Of a stretch of DNA of 64,000 nucleotides, positions 51,637 through 63,109 are shown in pieces (positions within the stretch are counted from its first letter, which is position 1; each line of letters starts with the position of its first letter). The position numbers and the translations under genes are program-made. This DNA is from Galaxea fascicularis. Its lineage: Eukaryota; Cnidaria; Anthozoa; Scleractinia; Euphylliidae. The DNA is taken from contig OX419338.1 in assembly GCA_948470475.1 (NCBI GenBank), forward strand, positions 19,669,030-19,733,029, given 5' to 3'. The notes beneath the pieces were generated by a model. It made no database searches. It saw only the letters and a list, made by a program, of their open reading frames with translations, and had not been told where the DNA came from.

Positions 51637-54600
51637 ATGTCCTCTAAACTGAAAGAACAACAGAGCCCGGTAAAGAAGAAATTCTCAAGCCCTCTTGGAA
51701 GTCAGAAGTATGCAACAAAAGGGATTTCTCCACGTTTCAAAGCAAATTTAAAAGATTTTCGGCCCGGACCTGGGAAACAGGGCAAGCAAAAAGGAGATCT
51801 GGGACCTAATCAGGGCAGACCTTGGAGAAAACCTCAGGAGAGAAACAAGCCTAATGTGGTACGGTTTCATTGTGGAGGAAATAGTGCCGATCCTTTAAAT
51901 TTAAACAGTTTAATAGATCGGGATCCATCAGTTGTCACACCACAAGCATCACCCTTGTCAGCACACAGTGAATCACCAGTTCAAGTTTTGGAACCACGGG
52001 ACAAAACGGATCCTCTGAATCTAAAAGGTATTCCACCTGAGCCTGAAATTAAGGAAACTCATGTCACTCCCAAGAAGCGCAAAAAGAAGAAACGTCATCA
52101 TAATAATCGTCATAATGCTGAAAATGAAGTGAAGCCAAAAGAGCCATCTACTGTACTGAGTGAGTGTGCTGGAACATTTCCTGAGGTTAAAAGGAAAAGG
52201 AAAAGGAATGCAGTTGAAACTGAAGATCTCAGTGAGGTTAACTTAAGCACAATTTGTTCTGAGCAGAAAAGTGCTGAATCATCAGAAAATGAAGGTCACT
52301 CATCAATAAATACAGAAGAACTTGATCCATCTGCAAAGAAGGCATGTATCACTTCAGAAACTTCCAATGAGCCTGAAAAAGAAGTTGATGATTCCAAAAT
52401 GGAGAATATCACTTCACTGAGTAAACTTGAAAGAGGTGCAGATAAATCAAAAGAAATTGAAAAATGTCATGGATCAAGCAAAGGGAAGCATCCCAAAAGA
52501 GACAAACACTTTGTTAAACCAGAGCATAAAGAGAAACTTTTTATTTATGGTAACTATAACAGATATTATGGTTACAGAAATCCACATTGTAGTCAGGATT
52601 TAAGAATGAAATGCTTCAAGAAGGAGTGGTTTGAAGAAAAGGACGTATTAGATCTGGGGTGTAATGTAGGGCATGTTACTTTAACAGTTGCACGGGACTT
52701 TAAACCTCGAATCATTATGGGAATTGACATTGACACCAGTTTAATTAAGGCAGCAAAGAACAATTTGAGGTACTATGTGAAAACTCCAGTCTCCACCCCT
52801 GGCACATCTGGAAGAGGAGTGGATTTTCCAGTGTCGTTTTCCGTTACAAGTGGACCTCTGGCCGCTCCTGTGGTTGTGAACAGTGATGAAAACCTTTCTT
52901 TCCCACATAATGTTATTTTCAAGCAGGTAACATATTACATGAATTCACATCGCATGAACTATGGAGTTCAGAATCTGTTGCAGGTTATCGTCTTTGTTGG
53001 ATCAAAATGTCAGGTTTTGGTGGATTTTGATCAGCTTTGTTGTTCTCTGTATTTTGTTGATCCTTGTTTCTTGCATAATTATGATCAATCACAGTAAGAA
53101 ATCACATGGCTAGTTCAGAGTTTATGTGTCACTGAAAGGCTCAGTGATACCAAATCCTTTAACCAAATCACACAAGTATTTTTCATTATCACAATAGTTA
53201 TTTTACACCCATCAGAGGGTAGCGTGGGGGCCCGCTGTTGCAACGTAGTGACATTGAAGGAACTTGCAATACTTACTGTCATTAAAACTATTTCCCTGTT
53301 AGTTATGGTGCATGGATCTAACCATACTCGGTCTTCATACCATCGCTTTCAGTCAACCTACTGTAATTCCCATTAGATGTTCCTGTGTGAAAACAGAGCC
53401 AAAGTAAGCCTGGGGCATGACAGGCACTGCACCCTAAAGTACATGTATCACTGACTGTGTAGTTGATAACCTAACTTTCAAATAAAAGGAAAGGTGAGGG
53501 GAAACTGTAGAGACATGGATATTGCAAAAATTTTCAGTTGGCTTTGGCCAGAACTAAAGTAATAATATTGTTACTCTGTTGAATCACAATGGATGCAAAC
53601 AACACAAGGAACCAATGAGAAATTCAGGCAATTACATGTGACTTGCATAAAGATTGGAAATGCACAAATACAAGTTGCAATTGGTTTTGGTTTTGCTGCA
53701 TATTAGTTGAGAAAAGGGTGTCAGTGTTGCCAACCAATCATGGAGTGAAGTACAGTAAAACCAAAGCAAACAAAAATTGTTTTCAATGCTTAACTGAAAA
53801 CCACTTTTATTCATAACAATAATATTGCAAGTTTTTATTGCTCTCTTGTTACAACTGAATTTCAGAAAAAGTTGATATACATGTGATGCCTGCTATTTTA
53901 AGTGAGCATCTTGTCAGTAAATGGCCAGGAAATAATTATCTACCCAACACTGTATTTTACTCTTTAACTGTAGGAAAATTATGTACCAAGTGGCAGTGAG
54001 GTTTTGTCCAAGCAGAAGCCCATGTATGACGTGATCCTGTGTCTGAGTCTCACAAAGTGGATTCATTTGAACTGGGGAGATGAAGGGCTAAAGCTTACAT
54101 TCAAACGAATTTTCCTGAACCTGCGTCCTGGAGGAAAGCTTATCCTTGAACCTCAGCCCTTCTCCTCCTACAAAAAGAAGAAGAACTTGACGGTAAGGGA
54201 TTGGTTAGCATGGTCTGATGTACAATTTCCTTTTTTCCTATGTGTATTGAGACGGCTTGTTCAGAATCATTTAGTCTTGAATCTTGAGAGGAAACCTAAT
54301 TTATATTTCACAAGCCCTATGGTCTTTTTTAGATTCCTTGCAATTTTATCATTCATTTGAAAAGCAAACAAAACAAATGAAAGGAACTACAACAAGTTGT
54401 AAAAATACTTGAGACACTGTACGTCATTTGGCCTTCAATGATGTTTCCATGATCTTGCGCTTTCCCTCCCCCTCCCCCTCTTATCAAAGTTGCTAACAGT
54501 GCAATACCATGCTTGAAACTTTGAGGAACAACTTTAAAAGGGGGAGAGGGAGGGGATGTGTATTGTATCTCACAGATCTCCTAGCAGCAGCGTTTTAGAG

Positions 54601-57327
54601 GAAGAAAAGATGTTTTTGATTGCAAATGTCTCAACAATTTTGCAACTGGTTGTAGCAACATTAATAAATGTAGATTTATTTTTGAGTAACTTGCATGACA
54701 TTATTTTGTCATGACTTGACATGACATGCTTATTATTAATCAAGAATACTAAGTGGGGGTCACAGAGTTATCACTTAAAGCTAAAATTAGTGTGTTTTAA
54801 CGTGTTATACTGAACGGTTTTTTATGCAAGGTAGTAATCATCCATCAAGGTATACATGCTGGAAAGTGGTGTTAAGTGCCTTAAAGAAAATCAATCAAAA
54901 TACCTCATGGATACCTTATTTTGATTCAGAATAAGTATTCGGCAATGGAATCCTTTCAGAGCAAATAAACTCCTTAGTTTATTATATCGAATAGTATAAA
55001 ATTTATAGCTAATATAAGAATAATATTAATCTTTCCCACTATTGATGTTTTTGTTGCCATCTTTGCGAAGGAGCAGTGTAATGCTATTTCTGCCCGCTGT
55101 GAGATGCTAAAAAATGTATTTACATCAGGAAAAACCCAAAAATAATGAAGCAGTTTAATTACTCAGGAGTGTGTTACTTGTTGAGACCAACTATTAGGAA
55201 GGGCAAGGTTGGAAATAGTTTGTGTTTTGAAAAATTTAGGCTAACTTTTTCAAATTCTCGCACGTCATCTTGAACCCATAGCCAAAAATGTACTATGGAT
55301 CACTTATCCTGCAAAAAAACCAATGATATATTTGTCCTACTTTTCAAGGAATGTTTCAACATGAGTAAAGGTCATTAAGTAGAATTTCTGTGAAGTTTGG
55401 GACAAAATATAGCAAAATCCCCATGACAGTGGCCCTTTAGCAACAACTAATTTGCAAAATCCATTTAGAAAAAAGGAAGATGACTGTCTTATAGGTAGCA
55501 ATTTTATTGCTTTAATCTAGGCAGGATATTCTGTTTCAATCTTAAGGGACCTAGCCTGCGTGGCCGGCGTAATCGGGAAAGGGTAAGGGGAGCGAGGGAG
55601 GCGAGAAAAAATGAGGGGGATTGGGGAGAGGAGAGAGGGAACGCCTGCCACAAGAACCCCATTCGCTTCATTCCCGCCCAATGATTTTCAGTTAATCCAA
55701 TTACTTTATCCGTCAATAACTGTCAATTCATCCACCAATCAAAATCAGACGCGCGTTTCTCTGTATGACTGATTTCACGCGGGAATGTGCCACATGCAGA
55801 CAAAACGTCTCACGCCGGGCACGCAGTAAGAGGGATTAAATTGCTTCAATTCTCAAGAGACTTACTGTCAGAAATTAGCCAATCAGAAATTTGCGTTTGC
55901 CAGCGAACGCAGAAATGAAGCGAATGGGGCTCTTGTGGCAGGCGTTCCCTCTCTCCTCTCCCCAATCCCCCTCATTTTTTCTCGCCTCCCTCGCTCCCCT
56001 TCCCCTTTCCCGATTACGCCGGCCACGCAGGCTATAAGGGACCCAACTTCCAAACACAGAATTAAAAAATCTGTTATCTTTCATTGTTCACAGGAGAAGA
56101 TCCGTTCAAATTATGATGCCATTAAGTTCCGTCCTGAGCACTTTGTCGACTACCTCCTCTCTGACTCAGTTGGGTTTGCTAGTTTTGAAGTTCTGGAGAT
56201 TCCACAACACAAAGCATCTGGTAAGATTGATTTGCAGTACCATAACTGATGAAGTTCCTTTGTTGGAAACTGTTACACCATAAGTAGAAAAATAATTTTT
56301 GAATCCATGATGTTCCAACTAAGCTCTCTATTTGCTTACCCACTTGTAATCAGATAGGGAATGTGAGTGTATCTCTTTTTATTAATTTTGAGGCTTAAAA
56401 TGAAAAAGTGTAAACGTTTCAAATCAACCTGAGTCAACCATGAGTTATACCCCCTATCCCAGTTAGTTTTTAGAGAGTAATACACTAAGTCTTTGAATTT
56501 AAAAATTCTGACATTTACATACAGCTGTACTGCAGTGGGTCATGGCCAAAATAATTTGTTGTGCCATAGCAAATGTGCTGTTTTACTATCAAAGTATGTT
56601 GCTGGTAATCCACCTCCCTGGCCCCTGGCCTCTAATGACAGCCCTGGGCTGGTTATTAATATTTAATTGTGGTTTAAGTATTTCTCTGTTCACCTGTGTT
56701 GTTGCTTGATCTGGTACATTCTGTAATTATTTTGTAATTAACACTGGACACCTAATGATAAATCTTCAGCCTTACGGGGAATGGACCCTTAAACCAGCTA
56801 TGGGAAAACCTTTGCACTCTTTGTTGCTAAAATTACAGCTCGTAGGTAGGTTTATTACAAGTTGCAATGGCCTGTATGAAACAGCAAAAAGTTACTGAAG
56901 AGAAGTTTGCTGAGCACTTTCATGCCTTTTTGTAGCCACAAGTCAGCCTACTTAGGAGTGAAAATATATTGACAGTGGCCAACACCATTATTCCATAATC
57001 CACAGCTAAATTAATGGTAGGAATATCATTCATCATGAAAGGTGTGATTTATTCATGACACTGATGTCACATGATTACTTGGAAAACAGGAATTCCTAGA
57101 AATCCCAACAGGAGTTGAAACTATGACCTTCCAAGAATGCGTATATCATTATTAAATAAATCACATTTTCCATTCATTTACCAGGCTAAGAATTTGCCAT
57201 CTCAGGTCACTGTAATTGGTCATCATGTTTTTGTTGTGTTGTTTTTTCCTCAGGATTTCAGCGACCTTTGTATCTGCTCACTAAGTGTCCTGATACTCAA
57301 CAGCCATCCTCAGTGGAATCTCACTAG
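51637..57327 (+). CDS. MEPCE: 7SK snRNA methylphosphate capping enzyme (Bin3/MEPCE family), 4 exons
   Basis: The enzyme transfers methyl from S-adenosylmethionine to the gamma-phosphate at the 5' end of 7SK RNA, stabilising the snRNP that holds P-TEFb (family knowledge). Exons are 51637-52926, 53974-54192, 56094-56220 and 57254-57327, joining in phase to 1710 nt, 569 aa. Residues 1-295 are low-complexity, with a Lys/Arg cluster ([13 protein letters not shown]). The catalytic domain follows: [12 protein letters not shown] near 300, SAM motif [14 protein letters not shown] near 335, then [15 protein letters not shown]. Exon 2 carries [20 protein letters not shown] and [17 protein letters not shown], exon 3 [15 protein letters not shown], and exon 4 [11 protein letters not shown]. 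All are hallmarks of MEPCE/BCDIN3. The codon frame is open 60 nt before this ATG without another ATG, so MSSKLKEQ is the likely start. Intron 2 holds a 483 bp inverted-repeat element. Confidence 0.95.
55552..56034. mobile_element. 483 bp MITE with ~125 bp inverted repeats and 9 bp target duplication (Mutator-like)
   Basis: The arms begin TAGCCTGCGTGGCCGGCGTA and stay matched for about 125 bp with two or three mismatches (55552-55676 against 55910-56034). TAAGGGACC flanks both sides (55543-55551, 56035-56043). Long inverted repeats with 9 bp duplication are the signature of Mutator-like MITEs. It lies in MEPCE intron 2, ending 59 bp before exon 3. Confidence 0.9.
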
Positions 57328-58916
57328 GAGTTAAAAAGATAGCAGTTACTTACTTGTATACATCAGTGTCTGTACTCTTGATTTGAACTAAGAGAATTAT
57401 TAATTTTTAGAATATGTTTTTAAATATAAATAATGTAACATGTCACAGTGCTTTCAAAAAGTTTTCAGAGTATCAAGTGGTTAAACTTACTTTTTGCTAA
57501 AATTTTACTTGTTCCTAGGATGCATTTTTGCTGGCCAATGATTTAAAAAGTTTGTGTTGTGTAAGATTTAATCATCTGTTTCTGAGTGAGTGGCATTGAT
57601 GCCTTGGTGCATCAAAAGAATCAAGCTTGATGCAATTGGGATAAACTTTTAGTTAAGAACATGCTCTACCGGCTGAAAGGTAATGTTCAGTCCATACTGC
57701 GCACTCTCAAGAGTTTGTTTTTGTTTTGATCCATTGTTTATAGTGGATGAGCCTCGTGATAGAATGCGAGTCAATGTTATTTGTTATGCACACCGCTTAC
57801 TTCATCTTTGAGGCATTTTAACAGCTATGAAGTTGCTTTCTCTGGTAATATCAGAAAGAACAAAGCATAACCACAGTGGTGGTTGACATGAAACTTTGAA
57901 TTTACTTCATGTAATTGGTTGCAGGGATGCCACATTTTGTGACATCTTACATCATTAAACCAAAACGAAAACGTAAACAAATTCTTGAGAGTACACAGTG
58001 CGGGCTGAATATCACCTCGATCATTTAGCTCCAGCCAAACGATCAAACATTTCCATCCAACATCAACTTTGCAACAAAATGAATGTCCACGTTTGATCCA
58101 GGTCCAGCATTTTCATCCCACATTTCGCGTTGGTAGCAGATGGAAGCAAATGAAAACATATACCACATTTTGGCAACGATAGGTCTAAAGTGTACCATAG
58201 ACTTACTCAGTGTGTCTGGTGATGTTTGCCCATGTACTCAATGAATGCTGTGTGTAGCAGTAATGATGTTGGACAAACATGTTTGATTGTCTAACTCGGG
58301 CTTTGTGGTTTTTAAATGTCAATAAAATCTGCAGAAAAGAAGTGTACCAGCAGTTATTTTCTTTCTTGGTATTATGCTGTTGAAGGGTGCTAGGGAGGGG
58401 AGGTACAGAAGTGTGAATGACGTCATAGGCCATAGAAAGTCAACGGACAATTTTGAAATAACACAAATAGATTAGTGTGTGTGTAGTCAGATAGCGTACG
58501 GGGGACGTCAACTCATGACAAGAACATCAGTCACGTCTGCGGCTCGTAGCTTTTCATCTTATGACGGGAGAGGACAAAACACGGAGTACCCTTGGATTAC
58601 CCAAAATGGAATACCCTGAAAAATAATTTGGAAAACAAGGAAAATGATTTTTCCAAAATGGAAAGCCGTTTAAATGTTCGTACATTGCCAGGTACCATTA
58701 TTTTATTTAGTTCATATTAAATCGGGATCTAAGGCGCGAGGAGCGATGTTGAGTGCAAAGCCGGATAGTCATAAAACCTATCCGCCCTCCTTCGTTTTCA
58801 CTATCAAATGGAATTACAGCATCATTACCAGTCTTAAGAAATGGGTGCGTCTTCTCAAACGTTTCGGCCAGAATTATGCGAAAGAGGGCTTTTTTGTGGC
58901 GATACCAAAAGTATAA
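57328..58916. other. MEPCE downstream spacer, no gene seen
   Basis: It is AT-rich, with short frames that lack any domain I recognise. AATAAA occurs near 58321, and no closer exact hexamer was noticed after the MEPCE stop, so its poly(A) site is uncertain. Confidence 0.5.
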
Positions 58917-59240
58917 GGCTATGTTCACACGGGACCGGTCCCAAATGGATCCGAGCCGATCCTTTAAAAGGGACCACTTCTGTTCACACGGGACCGGTAT
59001 GTTATGGTCCACTACTGGATCGCAGTGAGCAAAGGAGCTGTTTCTAGCCGTTACGCTTAAAATGCGCTGCTAGTACCGAAAGAAACCGGTCCAGGTGTTT
59101 ACACGGTTGCAGATCCGTTTGGAACCGAAACAGTTCCAAAACTGGACCTGCTTTTTTAGAGGTCCAGAAATCGGACCTGATTGGGAACATTGGGAACTCA
59201 ACCCACATAAGACGTCGGTAGGTACGTGGTGTAACTGTCA
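58917..59240. repeat. Partial element with GTTCACACGGGACCGGT motif
   Basis: The motif GTTCACACGGGACCGGT occurs twice (near 58924 and 58982), with related GGACCGG and GGTCC blocks (some inverted) to 59180. It looks like one end of an inverted-repeat element of the GTTCACAC class. The other end was not found. Confidence 0.45.
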
Positions 59241-59283
59241 TAGACTGGTTTAACGTGCCTTAATAAGCTGAATCATTATATAA

Positions 59284-59560
59284 ATGATCATGCATGGCCA
59301 TACACTTACATACGTGGCCACATATCGGTGTACGTGGGCATACACGGACATACATGACCATACACTTGGGTACATAGGCATACACGGACATACATGGCCA
59401 TATACCGGCGTACATAGGCATACACGGGTATACATGGCCATATACCGGCGTACACAGGCATACACGGGCATACATGGCCATACACTTGTGTCCGTGGGCA
59501 TACACGGGCATACATGGCCATACACCGGTGTTCATAGGCACACACGGGTACACCTGGCCT
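59284..59560. repeat. 40 bp minisatellite, about 7 units
   Basis: The unit is approximately CATGGCCATACACCGGCGTA plus CATAGGCATACACGGGCATA. It repeats with scattered substitutions. Because 40 is not a multiple of 3, each frame cycles through all phases, and open frames run on both strands with repeated Tyr/Cys/His-rich peptides. These are not credible genes. Confidence 0.9.
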
Positions 59561-59874
59561 CACTTTTTCGTACCTAAGCATGCACAACCTCCGATCCTCC
59601 CTAAACTGTTCATTTTTAGTACAAGGTTTTGAAGCTGTTAATATTAATATTTCTTAAAAGATTCCAAAAATTGATTTTGATTAGCTTACTTGTAATATAC
59701 ATTATCTTGAGTCCATGGATTGAGATCAGACCTCTCAGTTTAACTTCTAACCCCCCATACAAATGTTTAAGAAATTACATCTTACCCCCCTACCCTGCAC
59801 TTTGGTTTAAGTTCAGGCCCCCCCCTATTAATGTTAGAACCCCCCCTCCAGATAATTATTGCACAGTCCCCAAC

Positions 59875-59996
59875 CTCGACCGTTAAGTCGTTACAGGAAA
59901 ATCTCAAACCTCGGCCTTGCTGTATTGACCGAGCTACGGCAAAGCCTCAGTTTGAGATTTTCCCGTAACGACCTCACTCTCTGTTATTGAGTAGTT
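59875..59996. mobile_element. Small palindromic element (CGTTACGGGAAAATCTCAAA), copy 1
   Basis: CGTTACAGGAAAATCTCAAA at the left and TTTGAGATTTTCCCGTAACG at the right form a hairpin with CGGCCTTGCTGTATTGACCG between. A closely related copy is at 61167-61309. Confidence 0.75.
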
Positions 59997-60617
59997 TTAA
60001 TTGTCTTCACCGCTCAAGAGCAACATAATTATGTAGAACAGGCGTGCGTTTCTCAGAACACCTAAAAAGCCATTTCTAAAACTGCGTTCCACTTATTCTA
60101 AAAAGGTGGTCTTCTACTATGATTTCAAGACACGAAAGTGCAAATTTGTTGAAACATTTCATGTCTGGAAACGTTTTCGATTTTAAGATATGAAGGAAAT
60201 TATGGCACCCGAAATACGCCCGAAACGTTTAGGGAGTTTCGAGAAACGGGCGCCAGGGGCGGTTCCATCCCGGTGGAAATTTTAGGTTTAAATATTCAAT
60301 GTTTCAGCTTGTCCAAAATGCCAAATCGATAAGCCACAAAATGCACAAGTGTCAGTTGGAAAGCGAAAAAAGGACAGAAAAAGTGCATTGATTAAGCCGG
60401 TGGCCCATAATTTCTGAAACGTTCCAGATGGATTGGTATGTACTATTTGATTTTCCCACCAGAATTTCCGGGTTTTCCGTGTTAATCCTAACAATTACAA
60501 TTTCCTCGATTGTGATTGGTTTAAAAAACTCGTATTTTCCACTAATTTACTTGCCAAGGTGTTATCGGACAGTTTGTTATTTGACACTTTCTTATCGGAC
60601 AGTTCAATAAGCCAATC

Positions 60618-60650
<33 letters not shown>

Positions 60651-61166
60651 CAACCTTGGTTCCACTACGCTTCCTTTGTCAGTCTTTTAATAAAAAATTT
60701 CCCTTCCTTTTATAACTTGGCTCTTCTTCTTTTCTCGGAAATTATAATTTTTATGATTAATTGGTAATAAGACTTCGAATCGTCCAATTCGGTCTGTAAT
60801 CATACTCGCGATAACATTTTTTATTATATGGCTAGTGTTTGTATACGATATAACGCGCGCTCTGATTGGCTAAGCGAAGCGAAGCGCTAGGGCATTATTC
60901 TCCCGTAATGCCCACGGGCCGATTACGGATGATGCAAATTAGGAACAAAAACAACAAAAAGTCATCCAAAGGCCAAATTTGTTTTATTTACATTGAAAAT
61001 TGGTGCCTCAAGAGCAAAAAACTGAAAACAAGACCAGGAAAACTGTTGGTGAAACGTTTGACCTGAGTTTCGAAAAAAATAATGAATAGATTACCGTGAA
61101 GCGACGACTTGGGCTTGAACTATTTTTTTTCTCTTAGAACCGTTGTGTTAGCCATATAATAAACAA
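59997..61166. other. Spacer with dispersed repeat motifs, no gene
   Basis: It contains the block TTGGTAATAAGACTTCGAAT with GTCTGTAATCATACTCG (about 60760-60810), also seen in diverged form near 31468-31530 and 61320-61370. No coding region was recognised. Confidence 0.5.
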
Positions 61167-61309
61167 CTTAATAACCTCGACAGTTCGGTCGTTACGGGAA
61201 AATCTCAAACCTCGGCCTAGCTGTATTGACCTCGCTATCGCTCGGTCAATACGGCAAGGCCTCAGTTTGAGATTTTCCCGTAACGACCTCACTCTCGGTT
61301 ATTAAGTAG
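61167..61309. mobile_element. Small palindromic element (CGTTACGGGAAAATCTCAAA), copy 2
   Basis: A more complete copy of the 59875-59996 element. The outer ends ACTTAATAACC and GGTTATTAAGT are also inverted. The core repeats the CGGTCAATACGG motif in both orientations. Confidence 0.8.
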
Positions 61310-61465
61310 TTAGTCATCACTGGTATGATTACAGACCGGACTGGACTCCACTCAGTCCTATTACCATTACAAATGGAAAGCACGTACAGTCAGAATTGGA
61401 AATCCTTTTCCTGCACCACCCCACACATGTTGGTTCAAACAACCAGTACAAATCACTGTAAAGCG

Positions 61466-62277
61466 AATGATACATGGTTCAACATCTGTTGAGCAACAAA
61501 TTAAAAGTTGCAGCTGCTGTTCAACATAATTATGTTGAAGAGTGCATCATGTGATGTTGACCGTTGAAATATGACGTTCAACATGCTGAAAGTTGTGAAT
61601 GAGTGTTGTCCTCAGTAGAGTGTAGTATATGTGTATGAAGACATCAAATGAGGTCTTACACTACTGCAAGTGTGATGAATGAATAATTAGAAACCATCGC
61701 TGATCAACCCGAAGGTCGTGGGTTCGATTCCCACCCAGGTCAGAGATTTTTTCCTCTGTCCTTGGATTAGTTAGTCCCTGATGCTGTTGATCAGCGATGG
61801 TTTCTAATTATTCATTCATCACACTTGCACTGAGTGTAAGACCTCATTTGATGTCTTCATACACATATACTACACGCTACTGAGGACAACACTCATTCAC
61901 AGTTAGTACTTGGCTTGGGTCGAGCCGATTTGTCCTGAAATCCTCACGGCCTGCTCCCGTCTGGCCTTGTAGCTCAGTCGGTAGAGCAACTGTGATCTAA
62001 ATCCGAAGGTCGTGGGTTCGATTCCCACCCAGGTCAGAAATTTTTTCCTTTATCCTTGGGTTAGTTAGTCCCTGATGCTGTTGATCAGCGATGGTTCAGT
62101 CTAATTATTCATTCATCACACTTGCAGTAGTGTAAGACCTTATATGCTGAAAGTTGTTGAACGCTGTTGAACGAAAATAGAGCTTGCCTCTATTCCGTGC
62201 AACAAGTTGCCGCAACACTGTTCAACCCCTATTTGTTGATCAGCAAAAAGTTGAACGATGTTGAACCGTGTATCATT
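61466..62277. mobile_element. Nested foldback element with a tRNA-like core
   Basis: The outer ends AATGATACATGGTTCAACAT and the inverse of ATGTTGAACCGTGTATCATT (one mismatch) bound an 812 bp unit. Inside, 61597-61695 is inverted at 61780-61905 (arms of about 100 bp with TGTGTATGAAGACATCAAAT), and part of that arm recurs at 62085-62135. Between the arms are two tRNA-like B-box segments (GTCGTGGGTTCGATTCCCAC). Confidence 0.75.
61964..62036 (+). tRNA. tRNA-like sequence (probable SINE head or pseudo-tRNA)
   Basis: GGCCTTGTAGCTCAGTCGGT gives an acceptor arm and A box, and GTCGTGGGTTCGATTCCCAC a good T arm and B box. The acceptor stem closes with CCAGGTC (about 6 of 7 pairs). The anticodon stem around CTGTGATCTAAATCC does not pair well. 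A second partial copy of the T arm at about 61724 supports a repeat origin, so a functional tRNA is unlikely. Confidence 0.4.
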
Positions 62278-62868
62278 GGCTTAATAACAATCAGCATTTC
62301 AAAATATCAATTAATATTATAAAATCTTTTTGGAGTTCACGGTTCGATATAAAATTTTATGCGGAACTACATAAGGGACCGTATATTGGATAAAAAATCT
62401 TGACATTCAGTAAACTCCAGTAACGTGGGTCCAAAACTCAACCAAGCTTTAATACACATTCTATTGACAATCGCGACAAAATCAACACCATGTTCAAGAC
62501 ACTAAATACAAAATTGAAATTACTGAATTCAAATTAAAATTCTAGCCTTCAAATCCCAAAGTGAAAAGCGACATTTATCAGGTTTTTAACAGTTATAAAC
62601 CCGTCAGTGGTAAATACATGATTGTATATGAAACTGGTATTGCAGAGGTGGTGGCTTCGACTTCGACTACAAGCCAGGCGTTTCTTTTTTTTTGTTTTTT
62701 TGTTTCAGACCTTATTTTTACTGCTGCTTGTGTTGCCTTAGTGTTTGTTTTAGTGGCCTTGTATGACAAACAGACTTTTCTCTAGAGTGTTCGCCTAACT
62801 TGAGATACAATTTTAAATTTCATTAGTTCCTGAGTAGTCGTACAATGGTTGGGTTGCCTGCGTTCATA

Positions 62869-63058
62869 CCCCATTCACATCAACTAAACATGTTTAATTA
62901 AACACAGGTTTAGAAAAATGAAAACCGTTAAAGAAAACTGGAACTCAGGCTGTTATACATAATTTAGATTAACTTAAACATATACTTTAGTTTGCGCTGA
63001 ATTTGTAGTCATAAAAACATCAGTAAGCAGCTTTTATAAAGAAAATAACTTTCAACCG

Positions 63059-63103
<45 letters not shown>

Positions 63104-63108
63104 CGGGG
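62869..63108. mobile_element. Inverted-repeat MITE (CCCCATTCACATCAACTAAA)
   Basis: CCCCATTCACATCAACTAAA followed by CATGTTTAA at the left resembles the inverse of TTTAAGCTTTGGTGTGAACG at the right. The interior repeats GTTTAACTAAA and GTTTAAT motifs. Arms are imperfect and boundaries approximate. Confidence 0.6.
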
Positions 63109-63109
63109 C

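Noticed and set aside
53632..53814. Short minus-strand frame in MEPCE intron 1
   Set aside because: No domain or splice context; it looks like a chance frame.
59250..59587. Six overlapping Tyr/Cys/His-rich open frames
   Set aside because: They come from a 40 bp minisatellite lacking stops; both strands are open in several phases.
61964..62036. Functional tRNA gene
   Set aside because: The T arm and A box are good, but the anticodon stem does not pair and the sequence is embedded in a repeated foldback element. It is listed only as tRNA-like.
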